A stretch of DNA of 64,000 bases from positions 115,314-179,313 of the forward strand of contig CAJNDS010000278.1 in assembly GCA_905221605.1 (NCBI GenBank), in the 5' to 3' direction. This document shows, piece after piece, positions 35,225 to 47,100 of this stretch; position 1 is the stretch's first letter, and every line of letters starts with the position of its first letter. The translations under genes and the position numbers were made by a program. This stretch comes from Symbiodinium natans (Eukaryota; Sar; Dinophyceae; Suessiales; Symbiodiniaceae). Under the pieces are notes generated by a model that was not told the DNA's origin, did no database searches, and worked only from the letters and a program-made list of their open reading frames with translations.

Positions 35225-35342
35225 GACACACACCCACACACACACACACAGACAGACACACAGACACACAGACACACAGACACACAGACACACAGACACA
35301 CAGACACACAGACACACAGACACACAGACACACAGACACACA

Positions 35343-35389
<47 letters not shown>

Positions 35390-35393
35390 GCAG

Positions 35394-35459
<66 letters not shown>
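35225..35459 (+). repeat. Compound microsatellite (CACACAGA)n-(CA)n-(GA)n
   Basis: About 12 copies of an 8-bp cacacaga unit run into a (CA)n of about 40 bp, then a short cgcgcagacaca link, then (GA)n of about 60 bp. ORFs reading through it on both strands are artefacts. Confidence 0.95.
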
Positions 35460-38150
35460 GTTGCTCACTCGTCTCCTACTTCCCGATCACATCCGATCCT
35501 CTCTGCCTCGAGACGTACGAAGGCCGAGCAGTCGATCTCGTGCAACATTGCCAGGACCTTGAAATCGGATACTTCTTCGTTCTTGGATGAACATGGTAGC
35601 CTGCACTCGGCTCATGGCCAAACATGCTTCGTCAGCGTCGCGCCCAAGCTCGCGCACAGCCTGCAAAAACTCCGGCAATCACCCAGCGTGTTGGAGAAGA
35701 ATGGTGAGAGAATCAAAGAGCCCAAGGCAGTCGTCGCGAAACTCCCCCCGTTTAGCGTTTGCTTTCGCGCAGATCTTTTGCTATGTCTCTATTCAAGCCT
35801 CTGTTAGAGCTTCGCCCATGTGAGCCTCAAAAGCCCCTAAACCCTTCACTCGATCATTGCCCTTGGAGTCACGCTTCTCTAGAAGCCTCTAAGCCTGCAC
35901 TATTGGCCCTGGCACACTGTCATACCTCTGTAAGCCTCTGAGCCTCTACGCCTCTCGGCGTGTCGGCATCCCTCTATGCATCAGGCACCCAAGCGCTTGC
36001 AGAGACGCTTTGCGCTGGTCGAGTCTATACACGTAGCCGAAATAAGGAAACGCGCTCGCCATCCTTGCTTTCTCTTCCCATTCCAGAACCAACCCAGGTA
36101 GCTACCTCTTCAAAAACAAAACAAATCCATTGTCCACCGCCGGAATAGAGATTCCCACTGCTGGTCGGGCTTTTTGTACCCGAAGACCCAGGCGGGCACC
36201 AGCAGAAACGTTTTCACAACCGACAGAACATGCATCTGTCTTGCGCTTGCCCAGTGGTCCCGCTGTGTTTCCGCTTCACACGACAAACAAACCCAGATAA
36301 TAAGCAAGTACTCGTTACCTCTTCTAAACGGAGACAGACGCATTCTCGAGGAGCCAGAAATTCCCAGAATAGTACCGTTGTTGGCTAGGCACTCACATGC
36401 CCAAATCGACCGCAAATATATTCTCTAGGGCCCACGCACTCATCTGGCCTGTTTGGACACCATGGCCCCGCCGTTTGTTGGGCTCTTTCAAATGCCAAAG
36501 CAGAGCCAGATGCATGAGTGGAGCCCTGGACAACGCATCTGCCTTGGTGCTCTTCGCTCCAATGTGCAAAATGTCACAGAAGGTGGACATGCATAGAAGG
36601 GTCAGGCCCAGGGAATTTATCTGGATCAAGACCTGGGGCCTGACCCATTGCAGAAAGCAAAATCTTCGGGCTTGAGCCCTGGAGAATCATTGCACTCGGA
36701 CACACAAGAGAAAAGGCCTCAACCACACGACTGGGATACAATCCTGAGGCCTGACCCTGCGAGCGACATGTTCAGCATCGATCTGACTTTGGATTGGCAA
36801 ACCACCATGAGCAGGACAAAAACCTGCAGGCGCAGCCCCAGGTGCCTCAGGATAAAAATCTAAGCGGCTGAATTTAGGGGCCTGAGCCTCCGATTTTATC
36901 CTTATCGCGCGCGAACCCTGTAAAATGTGTAAGTCTAGGCGGAGAGAATTCAACGCGTGTGTCTGTGTTTGCTTGTTTGATCTTGTTTGTCTGGTCGTTT
37001 GCCTTGTGGATCAGGCTGCGGATCAGGCCGTTACGCATTCACCACGAGGCTAGTGCTCTCTCCGAGGCCCCAAATCACAGAATCCATGTCTGCACGCTTC
37101 ACAAGTGGGAGACACGTGAACCCACAAGTCCCAGAGACAAACTCACAACACTTAGCTCGTCCAAACAGATCTTGCAACATCAAGCTCTGCACACGTCTCA
37201 AAACAAAACGAATGGGAGATCAATGGGAGACAACTGACTAACTCCACAAGTCCCAGATTGCACTTCACATCATCCACGTCGGCACACTTCCAAAAGGGAG
37301 ATGCATTGGATACAACTGTCAGAGTACTGCTGCGAGAGAATCCCTTTCTCGAAGCAGATGAGGGGTCCCTCCTCTTCAGCTGTTTGGGGCGCGACAACTC
37401 TGAACTCAATGGCTTGCGCCTCGGAGTCCACGAGAGTCTGCGCCTCTCTCACCTGGTTTTGGAATCCCTGACTGCTAACGCCCCTAAGTTCATATAATGA
37501 TTGTCCCGGATCCGATCCCAATCAGACCAACAGCAAACTGCTAGGCAGTTAAGGGGGGAAGGTTCTGGAGCAGCTGCGAACACAACATCCAACTCCCCCT
37601 AAACATAAATAGTTTCAGGCCGTGCCCAATGTCAGGCATTTGTTTTGGGGGGATTCGTATTAGGGAGAAGCGATTGCACTCATCTCCACTGGTTCCACTG
37701 CATTCCTCCAAACGCAACTCAGAAGAACTTGATAGTGTTCCTGCAGTGTCTTAGCAGAGCCCTCTCGCCTTGGCGGCCGCTGCCTCTGGCAGGCCGAGGA
37801 GCTTCAGGGCCGCGTCGAACGCCAGATCTCAGCACTCAGAGCGGTTCAGCGGTTCAGAGCTGTTCAGAGCTAATGCGCTCCACGAAATATTTCAAGGCCA
37901 TGGCGTGGTGCCACGTCGATGGCCACGTGAAGCGACCTGCGTGGGGAAGGTTTTCCGGCCCTTCGGCCCTTCTACCCCTTCGAGCATCCGCCTTTTGATC
38001 AGCTGAAGTCCATTGACGGTGACACCGGGAAGGGCCTGCAAACCACGCACAAACTGCGCCTCTGAGATGCTGTGCACAAGCATCCTCGCTGTCCCTCGCC
38101 GTCCCTGCCTTCCCACTTTCGAGGCCTGGAGTCAGAATCTGGAAAGTACC
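35460..38150. other. No gene recognised
   Basis: Short ORFs only (up to about 120 codons), all overlapping on both strands. Around 37,070-37,290 there are loose repeats of ACAAGTCCCAGA and GGGAGA(T/C). Nothing can be named. Confidence 0.5.
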
Positions 38151-38154
38151 CATG

Positions 38155-38860
38155 TATCACTTCTCCCTATACGACATGGCTAGATAAACTTCCAGCGTGG
38201 GCAAGACCTGGCAGGAAAAACTGCTGTAACCTAATGGCGTTGTTTTTTCATGAGGCCCTATACGACATGGCAAGAAAATGTCCCGCGCGAGCACTTCTGC
38301 AAGGGAAAACCTGCCGTAAAAAAGCGAAACTTTGACGCCTAGACGACATGGTAGGATAAATTTCCGGCGCATGCCCTTCTGGAAGGAAAACCTGCCACAA
38401 CAAAGTGTTGCATTTTCCTATACGACATGGTAAGATAACATGGCAAGATAACTTTCCGGCGCGGGCACTTCTGGAAGATCTGGAAGGAAAACCTGCCGTA
38501 ACACAGCGTCGCTCGTGTTTCCCGATACGACATGACAAGGTAAATTGCCGGCGCGAACATTCCTGAAAGGAAAACCTGCCGACACGAGCATTCTTGGAAG
38601 GAAAACCTGCCGTAACAAAGTGGCGCTGTTTCTTCGCGAGCACCTTCTGGAAGGAAACCAGCTGCAACAAAGCGGGGCGCTTGTTTTCCATTGGGCCCTA
38701 TACGACATGGCCAGATTATTTTCTGGCACGAGCGCTTCTGCAAGGAAAACCTGCCATTCCGTAACCAAGTGGCATGCGACACGGTAAGATCATGCTTTCG
38801 GCGCGAGCACTTCTGGAAGGAAAGCTCGCCGTAAAATCTAAGCACATTCATTCTTTGTTC
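38155..38860 (+). repeat. Diverged array of the ~90-bp satellite
   Basis: About seven degraded units share TACGACATGGCAAGA, CGCGAGCACTTCTGGAAGG and AACCTGCCGTAACAAAG in that order. Unit lengths vary from about 70 to 110 bp. Confidence 0.85.
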
Positions 38861-38880
38861 GCTTCAGCAGCACATCACCA

Positions 38881-38884
<4 letters not shown>

Positions 38885-38919
<35 letters not shown>
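38885..38919 (+). repeat. (CA)n microsatellite
   Basis: About 17 CA dinucleotides lie in the 230-bp spacer that separates the diverged and the more uniform parts of the satellite array. Confidence 0.9.
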
Positions 38920-38921
<2 letters not shown>

Positions 38922-39087
38922 CTTGTGTTAAGATTCTTGACCGATCTCTACTTCTGGAGGCACGGTCTATCAAGAAAAGGGTAGGCGTCTATGGAAAACG
39001 GATGGGGATCTGTGTATGCATGGGGGGTCTACAGTGAAAAAGGGAAGGGGCAAATGTATAGGGGTCTGCATCAAAGCGGCTAGGGCC

Positions 39088-40165
39088 TATGCCTAGGGCT
39101 CTGGAAGGAAGAACTGCTGTAACACGGTGGCGCTTTGTCACTTTAGGCCCTATACGACGTTGCAGGACATATTTCTGGATTCTGGAAGGAACATCTGCCG
39201 AAACAAAGTGGCACTTTTTCCCCTATACGCCCTACACGACGTCGCAAGACAATTTTCCGGCGCAAGCGTAACAAAGCGGCGTGTTTTTTTCCGTATAGGG
39301 CCTATACGACGTGGCAAGACAATTTTCCGGCGAGAGCACTTCTGGAAGGAAACCTGCCGTAACAAAGTGGCGTTTATTTTCCCCTATACGCCCTATACGA
39401 CGTGGCAAGACACATTTCCGGCGAGAGCACTTCTGGAAGAAACCTGCCGTAACAAAGTGGCGCTTTTCTGCCCAAAAGATCTTGTCCGACATGGCATGAC
39501 AAATTTCCTGCGCGAGCACTTCTGGAAGCAAAACCTGCCGTAACAAAGTGGCGCTTTTTTCCCCTATACGGCCTATACGACGTGGCAAGACAAATTTCCG
39601 GCGAGAGCACTTCTGGAAGCAAAGCCTGCCGTAACAAAGTGGCGCATGTCTTCCCTGTAGGCTCATACGACGTGGCAAGACAAATTTCCGGCGAGGGCAC
39701 TTCTGATGGCACTTCTGGAAGGAAAACCTGTGCCGTAACAAAGTGGCGCTTTTCTGCCCAAAAGATCTTGTACGACATGGCATGACAAATTTCCGGCGCG
39801 AGCACTTCTGGAAGCATAACCTGCCGTAACAAAGTGCTATACGCCCTATACGACGTGGCAAGACACATTTCCGGCGAGAGCACTTCTGGAAGAAACCTGC
39901 CGTAACAAAGTGGCGCTTTTCTGCCCAAAAGATCTTGTCCGACATGGCATGACAAATTTCCTGCGCGAGCACTTCTGGAAGCAAAACCTGCCGTAACAAA
40001 GTGGCGCTTTTTTCCCCTATACGGCCTATACGACGTGGCAAGACAAATTTCCGGCGAGAGCACTTCTGGAAGCAAAGCCTGCCGTAACAAAGTGGCGCAT
40101 ATCTTCCCTCTGTGCCCTATACGACGTGGCAAGACAAATTTCCGGCGAGGGCACTTCTGTGTGAA
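39088..40165 (+). repeat. Main array of the ~90-bp satellite
   Basis: About eleven units contain CTATACGACGTGGCAAGAC, TTTCCGGCGAGAGCACTTC and CCTGCCGTAACAAAGTGG. Successive CCTGCCGTAAC landmarks lie at about 39,353, 39,446, 39,533, 39,626, 39,820, 39,897, 39,987 and 40,078, a period of about 75-100 bp. A block of about 260 bp from 39,389 recurs almost unchanged from 39,842 (offset 453 bp), so a higher-order duplication has occurred. Long minus-strand ORFs (269 and 277 codons) read through several units because unit lengths keep frames open. They repeat the same peptide and show no domain. Confidence 0.9.
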
Positions 40166-40958
40166 AAACGCAGAGCTCTTTTTCACTCCACGCTTGAGCC
40201 AAAACACCAGAGGTGTTCGGCAAGTCTCTCGCAGAGTCAGCGCAGCTTCACTTTCGTGAATTCCATCTCAACTTTGTTAAACAAAGGAGGAACACATGCA
40301 AACGTCCTAATGCTTCTCAGGACTTCCGTGCTTCAGCAAAACAAGCATACAAGTGCACAGCCACTCCGCTCGAACCTCAGTACGACGACACGAGCGAAGC
40401 GAGGGTCGGCGGCCAAGGTTTGAAGAGCAAACTCAGAGCAACACGCACTTCTTCAAGGATGCTCCTAAAGCATCTCGAGTGCTTCTCTGCTCATCATGCA
40501 CACTCCAAGCATCTCATGTCAAGCTCAAAGCAAGAAACACTTTCAAGCCAAGCTCCAAACATGCTATGTCCATGCCTGTTTCTGCTAACACAAAACAAAC
40601 GGTTCAAGCACAGTTCTCAACTCACGCAATGCAAACTCGTGGTTCATGTCACATGTGCAAGACATCCTGTCAACTGTAAAGGCACTCACAAGGAAGTCAA
40701 AAACTTTCTTTCCGAGCGGTCAAAACGGTCGCAGCTCCAAGGCTAAGTGAAAAGGAAAAACTACCAGGACACCGATCTACAGCAGAGACTACCTGCCTAC
40801 AGAAAATGTCGCCCCGCCACCCGCAGGTAACGGAGCAAACTGCTGCATGCGAGTCAAGCTGGACCAGGTGTCAAGTGCCAAAGCGCGGATGCCGAGAGAG
40901 CCACGAATTCAACGGGCATGCAGGCAAGTCCCGGCATCCTCCTTCACAGCACTGAAGC
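40166..40958. other. No gene; CAAGCTC/CATG-rich sequence
   Basis: A 177-codon plus-strand ORF spans part of it but looks unlike protein (Ser/His/Lys-rich, no motif). From about 40,440 to 40,660 the sequence is rich in AAGC(A/T)TC, CAAGCTC and CATG words, resembling the flanks of the embedded ORF inside the copia element at 48.2-48.6 and 50.6-50.8 kb. Confidence 0.45.
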
Positions 40959-40959
40959 A

Positions 40960-43515
40960 AACACTGATTCTCCAATCTCTGGTTAAAAGCGAATCCGAAG
41001 CTCAAGGACTGCAAGCTGCCAGTCGAGGCCCCATTGTCCTAGCTCTGGCTGAAGCAATGCCCGAAGCTCAAGGACTGCAAGCTGCCAGGCAAGGCCACAT
41101 TCTCCAAGCGCTGCCTGAAATGATGTCCGAAGCTCAGGGACTGCAAGCTGCCAGGAAAGGCCACATTCTCCAAGCTCTGGCTGAAGCAAAGCCCGAAGCT
41201 ACTGAGCTGCCAGGAAAGGCCACATTCTCCAAGCTCTGGTTGAAGCAATGCCCGAAGCTCAAGGACTGCAAGCTGCCAGGCAAGGCCACATTCTCCAAGC
41301 GCTGCCTGAAATGATGTCCGAAACTCAAGGATTGCAAGCTGCCAGGAAAAGCCACATTCTCCAAGCTCTGGTTGAAGCAATGCCCGAAGCTCAAGGACTG
41401 CAAGCTTGCCAGGCAAGGCCACATTCTCCAAGCGCTGCCTGAAATGATGTCCGAAACTCAAGGATTGCAAGCTGCCAGGAAAGGCCACATTCTCCAAGCT
41501 CTGGTTGAAGCAATGCCCGAAGCTCAAGGACTGCAAGCTGCCAGGCAAGGCCACATTCTCCCAGCGCTGCCTGAAATGATGTCCGAAACTCAAGGATTGC
41601 AAGCTGCCAGGAATGGCCACATTCTCCAAGCTCTGGTTGAAGCAATGCCCGAAGCTCAAGGACTGCAAGCTGCCAGGCAAGGCCACATTCTCCAAGCGCT
41701 GCCTGAAATGATGTCCGAAACTCAAGGATTGCAAGCTGCCAGGAAAGGCCACATTCTCCAAGCTCTGGTTGAAGCAATGCCCGAAGCTCAAGGACTGCAA
41801 GCTGCCAGGCAAGGCCACATTCTCCAAGCGCTGCCTGAAATGATGTCCGAAACTCAAGGATTGCAAGCTGCCAGGAAGTGCCACACTCTCCAAGCTCTGG
41901 TTGAAGCAATGCCCGAAGCTCAAGGACTGCAAGCTGCCAGGCAACGCCACGTTCTCCAAGCGCTGCCTGAAATGATGTCCGAAACTCAAGGATTGCAAGC
42001 TGCCAGGAATGGCCACATTCTCCAAGCTCTGGTTGAAGCAATGCCCGAAGCTCAAGGACTGCAAGCTGCCAGGCAAGGCCACATTCTCCAAGCGCTGCCT
42101 GAAATGATGTCCGAAACTCAAGGATTGCAAGCTGCAAGGAAAGGCCACATTCTCCAAGCTCTGGTTGAAGCAATGCCCGAAGCTCAAGTACTGCAAGCTA
42201 CCAGGCAAGGCCACATTCTCCAAGCTCTGCATGAAATGATGTCCGAAACTCCAGGACTGCAAGCTGCCAGGAAAGGCCACATTCTCCAAGCTCTGGTTGA
42301 AGCAATGCCCGAAGCTCAAGGACTGCAAGCTGCCAGGCAACGCCGCGTATCCGAAGCCCGAAGCTCAAGGACTGCAAGCTGCCAGGCAAAGCCACGTTCT
42401 CCAAGCTCTGGCTGGAACACACTTCTACGCTCAAGGACTGCAAGCTGCCAGGCAAAGCCACATTCTCCAAACTATGGTAAAAACATGCCCCGAAGCTCAA
42501 GGAGTGCAAGCTGCCAGGCAAGGTCACAATCTCCCAGCTCTGTATGACTCAAAGACTGCAACCCGCCTGGCAAAACCACATTTTCCAAGCTCTGGTTGAA
42601 ACACTATCCAACGCTCAAGGAACGCAAGCGGCCAGGCACGGCCACATTCTACAATCTCTGGTTAAAAGCGAATCCGAAGCTCAAGGACTGCAAGCTGCCA
42701 GTCAAGGCCCCATTCTCCTAGCTCTGGTTGAAATCAAAAACGAAGCTCAAGGACAGCAAGCTACCAGGCAAGGCCACATTCTCCAAGCTCTGCATGAAAT
42801 GATGTCCAAATGATGTCCGACACTCAAGGACTGCAAGCTGCCAGGAAAGGCCACATTCTCCAAGCTCTGGTTGAAGCAATGCCCGAAGCTCAAGGACTGG
42901 CAGCTGCCAGGCAACGCCACGTTCTCAAAGCTCCCGTTGAATCGTATCCGAAGCCCGAAGCTCAAGGACTGCAAGCTGCCAGGCAAAGCCACGTTCTCCA
43001 GGCTCTGGCTGGAACACACTTCTAAGCTCGAGGACTGCAAGCTGCCAGGCAAAGCCACATTCTCCAAACTATGACACAAACATGCCCCGAAGCTCAAGGA
43101 GTGCAAGCTGCCAGGCAAGGTCACAATCTCCCAGCTCTGTATGAAGCAGTGTCCGAACCTCAAAGACTGCACCCGCCTGGCAAAACCACATTTTCCAAGC
43201 TCTGGTTGAAACACTATCCAACGCTCCAGGAATGCAAGCGGCCAGGCACGGCCACATTCTCCAATCTCGGGTTAAAAGCGAATCCGAAGCTCAAGGACTG
43301 CAAGCTGCCAGTCAAGGCCCCATTCTCCTAGCTCTGGTTGAAATCGAAAACGAAGCCCAAGGACAGCAAGCTGCCAGGCAAGGCCACATTCTCCAAGCTC
43401 TGCATGAAATGATGTCCAAATGATGTCCGAAACTCAAGGACTGCAAGCTGCCAGGAAAGGCCGAAGCTGGAGGACTGCAAGCTGCCAGGCAGGGCCACTG
43501 CCAGTAAACCCGGAA
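40960..43515 (-). pseudogene. Broken FNIP/LRR-like repeat gene (66-bp tandem array)
   Basis: About 38 copies of a 66-bp monomer run here. In the cleanest part (41.2-42.3 kb) two monomer types alternate to make a 132-bp dimer. On the minus strand each monomer encodes 22 residues of the form LPGSLQSLSFGHCFNQSLENVA. The P-x-S-L-x-x-L-x-F-G-x-x-FNQ-L pattern is that of FNIP-type leucine-rich repeats, known from Dictyostelium and abundant in many protists, usually in protein-protein interaction domains. The longest frame is 41,039-42,340 (433 codons) but opens on TTG, not ATG. It shifts frame at about 41,405 (one extra base) and shifts back near 41,200 (about seven bases lost). Further frame breaks occur at 42.2-43.2 kb. 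There is no recognisable start, end or other domain. It is probably a decayed gene or gene fragment. The plus-strand ORFs are shadows. Confidence 0.72.
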
Positions 43516-44134
43516 ACTTTTCGGGTGCAAGTATACAAGCGCACACCGGCAAGTGGGAAGTTATTACACCCAAACCTCTACCTACCCACACCCGAAAAGC
43601 AAAGGACTATGCGAGCGCAGCCAAACAAGCGCACACCAGCGTAAGTCGAAACCTATCCTTTACCAGGGCGCTCTGCAAGAGTCGGCCGGGGTGGGAGCCG
43701 CGGCGCAAGGTGCGCGCAGATGTGGGGCATGCGGAGGCAAACGGGGCGCAGGTTGGGGACGCAGATGGGTGGAGCTGGACGCAGGTTGAGGACACAAAAG
43801 GTGTGGGGCTGGGGCGCAGGGTTAGGGCGCAGGTTGGGGATGCAAGTGGGTGGGCTGGCCCGCGAGCCCTCTTCTGGCCCAAGTCCAGGTTTCGGGCTCG
43901 AAACCCCCAACCTGGGCCACTTCCAGCACTTCGGCCACAAGTCCACAATCGAGGCTCGAGATCTCCTACTTATTCCTTCGGGTTTCTCCGCAAACAATGA
44001 TATTAGTAAAGACAACGAGAGATTCCCATCCGATTCCAAATCAAGGCAATCGGGCAAAATGCTCACTAACAAAACGGGGCTGAGGGAAGAGTCAAAAACT
44101 TTCACACCCCCTCATGCCTGCAACAGTTGCGTCC
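43516..44134. other. No gene; 3' flank of the copia element
   Basis: This is the sequence downstream of the gag-pol stop. A GC-rich stretch with GGGGCGCAGGTTGGGGA-like repeats lies at about 43,745-43,850. An LTR would be expected near here, but I could not match any segment to the region upstream of gag-pol, so no LTR is called. Confidence 0.5.
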
Positions 44135-47100
44135 TCAAGTCCTGTCTTCTTCCATAGCTCGTCTCGCACCCTTCAGCATTTCTTCTCCTAACAGCTCAGG
44201 GTACACACCTGACGCCGGGAGCTGAAGGTGGATGTGTTGGTGGCTCTCATCACAGCGGTTCCTAGCCATACTGTTGATGAAATTCGAAGAGTTACTACAA
44301 AACCACCATCTCTTCCAGGCTCTTTCAGAACCCTTCTCGAAGCAACAGCGATCGACGACACATCCCTTCGCAAGACCAAGACGTTGACTTACAGACCTGA
44401 AGACCGTTTCATTCCACAAGTCAGATCTAGCTGGCCACTCGTGAGAAAGAAGAAGACGCGGACAGTTCGCGTACGGACGGAGAAGGTTCCAAATCCTTCG
44501 CCAAGACCTCTTGTGGACCAAAAGAGACTCCCGCCACCTGGCGTAGGACTGTCCACCTTTTCGAAATCTCAAATGACGAAGTCCGCACCCAGCCGAACAC
44601 GGCGTAGACAAGTGCGCATACACCTTCACCCCTTCCTGAAGTAACACGCTAAAGACTTCTTTGAGAAGCTGGTATCCGTTTTCACTTAACAGATCCACTT
44701 GCTTCGTCACTCCAAAATACGCGATACGAGGATTCTTCGAGCAAGCTTTTGACAAAGAGCTTCCTTCTTCACAGCAGAGCTCAACCACAACATAAGAAGC
44801 CTGGTTCCTTGCTACCTTCTCTGCTGCGGCTCGCCAAGAAACTGGGACGTTCAGTTCGCAGACTTCATCTGCTGGTTTATTGGGCTCTTTAAACGTGACA
44901 GAAACGCTGGTTCCGGAATCTTTCTCTTTCCAATGGACTGGTTCCGGAATGAGGCCACAAGCCTCGCACAAGCTGACCAAACTGTCGTTAGTTGGGCTTT
45001 TTGTTAGAGCATCTGCCGGGTTGACAGCACCTGGTATGTGCTCAATCGTGAATCTTCCAAGCTGGACAAGTTCCTGGAGAAAAGCGGCTCTTAACTCAAT
45101 ATGGCGGACCTTCCTCAACAATGTCCCCATTTTGGAAATGGACACGGCGCTTTCAGAGTCCGAATACCCCTTAAGAAGGTAGTACCCCGTTTCCCGGTCC
45201 TTCGGGATGCCCTCCAAGATGGTCTCCGTCAAGAGAGCAATGTACAAACCTTCCCTGGCTATCTCAGTAAGCGCCGCAAGCTCACTCTCGGCGCTCGAAA
45301 GGGCTGTGGTGGACTGCTTCCTGCTGAACGTCTTTAAACAGCAGTTTTCCCAAGTAATCACACCACCACTAACAGAATTCAGGCTCCAGCTTGCGTCCGT
45401 AAAGCACGATACCGCTTGGGGATCCGCATCGTCTTCCAGGATCTCCCGAGTCGACGGAAACACCTGAACCTTATGCGGAAGACCTTTGACCCATTTGAGA
45501 ACATCCCTCATGCATGTTTCAGCTGCCTCGTCAGGGGCCGACTGATGACGCCCCAAAAATCCGCAGCAGAACTGCAAATCTGGTCTGGAGAGGGCAGCCC
45601 ATGCTAGACGCCCTAAGGTCCTACGGTACTTCTCGTGAGCAGCTGGACTGATCTTTTCGGTTTGGCCTTTCTTAATGAGGTCAGAGTAGCGCTTCTCCAA
45701 TGACGGAAGCTTGGGGTTCGGTTTGGTTATCCCATACTCTTCACAGCAAGAATCCAAATACTTAGCGTCCAGTCCAAAATAGACTCGCTTCTCTCCCTTA
45801 TTCCTGAAGATTCGCCGTCCTAGAAAGGATACTTCTCCCGCACAATTCTCATGAAGCTCACCAGTCAGTTTCAGCTTGTAGCGTTTCTGTAGATCTTCGA
45901 AAACCTTCTTCCCTTCGGAGGGGTCCTCAGAGTAGATTAACAAATCGTCAACATAAAAGAGGACCAGCGTCAGACCCTTGGAGGTCTTCCTGCGGTATAT
46001 CGTCGGGTCCAAGCTTGGACTGAATCCGCTCTCCTCCAAGTGCGAACTCAGCTCCTTATACCAAGAAAGCGGTGCTGATCTCAGTCCGTTCATGGCTTTG
46101 TGTAATCGAAGATACACCTTCTTGTTTCCGGCCTTTTGAGGGATTTTAGAGTCCGCAAAACTCACGTTACTCGGAAGCTCTACGTACTCAGGCCTTGACA
46201 CTGCTGCATGCATAAAAGCAACGCTCACGTCACAGCTCAACACTGAACCTCTTCGACAAAGCAGTGCCAACAGAAGCCGCAATCCCTCCAAACTCGTAGT
46301 CGGGCTATAGATACCTTCAGACAAGGTCGTGCCTCCCATCGAAGCATAATCTCTTACTACCAGACGTGACCGGTACAGCCCTTTACGCTTGACCGTGTTG
46401 ACCCACCGACTGGTAAGTACCCGCCTGCCGCTCTCACGTGCGGACTTCCGGGCCTCATCTTCAGAGATCACCTTTCCTACTCCGAACGACTCGAGTTCCT
46501 CTAGTTCCAACTTCATTGAGGCATACAAAAGGCTCGGATCCAACTGTTCTCCGGATGTTTCAGAGACCGCATTTCGTGGTACCTGGCACTTGACCCTACT
46601 TCCTCCGAATTTCAAGGTAAACGAGTCAGCCACCTCCTGTGAGGTAGCTCGAAGGTCAGGTCCTCGGTACAAAGACTCCAAGAGGTGATTCGTAAGCCAA
46701 TCAATCTCCATGTCCTCCATGTTTTCCCCCTCATCAGGCAGGATCCCTGCCTCACCTTCTTCCGCCGGGGCACTTACGGGAGCATAGGTATCGTCAGCAA
46801 TCATCTCTTCGTCTTCTTCATTTAAAGGACCAACACCACCTTCCATGACTTCATCTTCAGGACCATTCCCATCATCAACACCTTCGGGTTCATACAAGAC
46901 AGGCCGTTCTGGGTCTTTACCATCAAGAACCAAAGACTGCGCAACAGCGAGGCCTTCGACAGTTCCCACCTCGCACGCTCCATCAACGATTCTTCCGGTC
47001 GGAAATACGTCAATCTCCGTACTACCAAAAGGGGCCGCGAAGATCCCTCCACCTCGTGCGTTCACGGGTCCTAAGTAAACAGCCTTGACTGTTTTCGCTC

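Noticed and set aside
35127-35590. ORFs of Val/Cys or His/Thr repeats
   Set aside because: They are a compound CA/GA microsatellite.
39232-40207. Minus-strand ORFs of 269 and 277 codons
   Set aside because: They translate the ~90-bp satellite repeatedly, overlap in different frames and show no domain.
41372-42547. 391-codon plus-strand ORF in the 66-bp array
   Set aside because: It is open only because the unit length is a multiple of three. The minus strand gives the FNIP/LRR-like pattern, so this is taken as the shadow.
43516-44134. Possible 3' LTR of the copia element
   Set aside because: No stretch here matched the region upstream of gag-pol when compared by eye; an alignment program could still find a short one.
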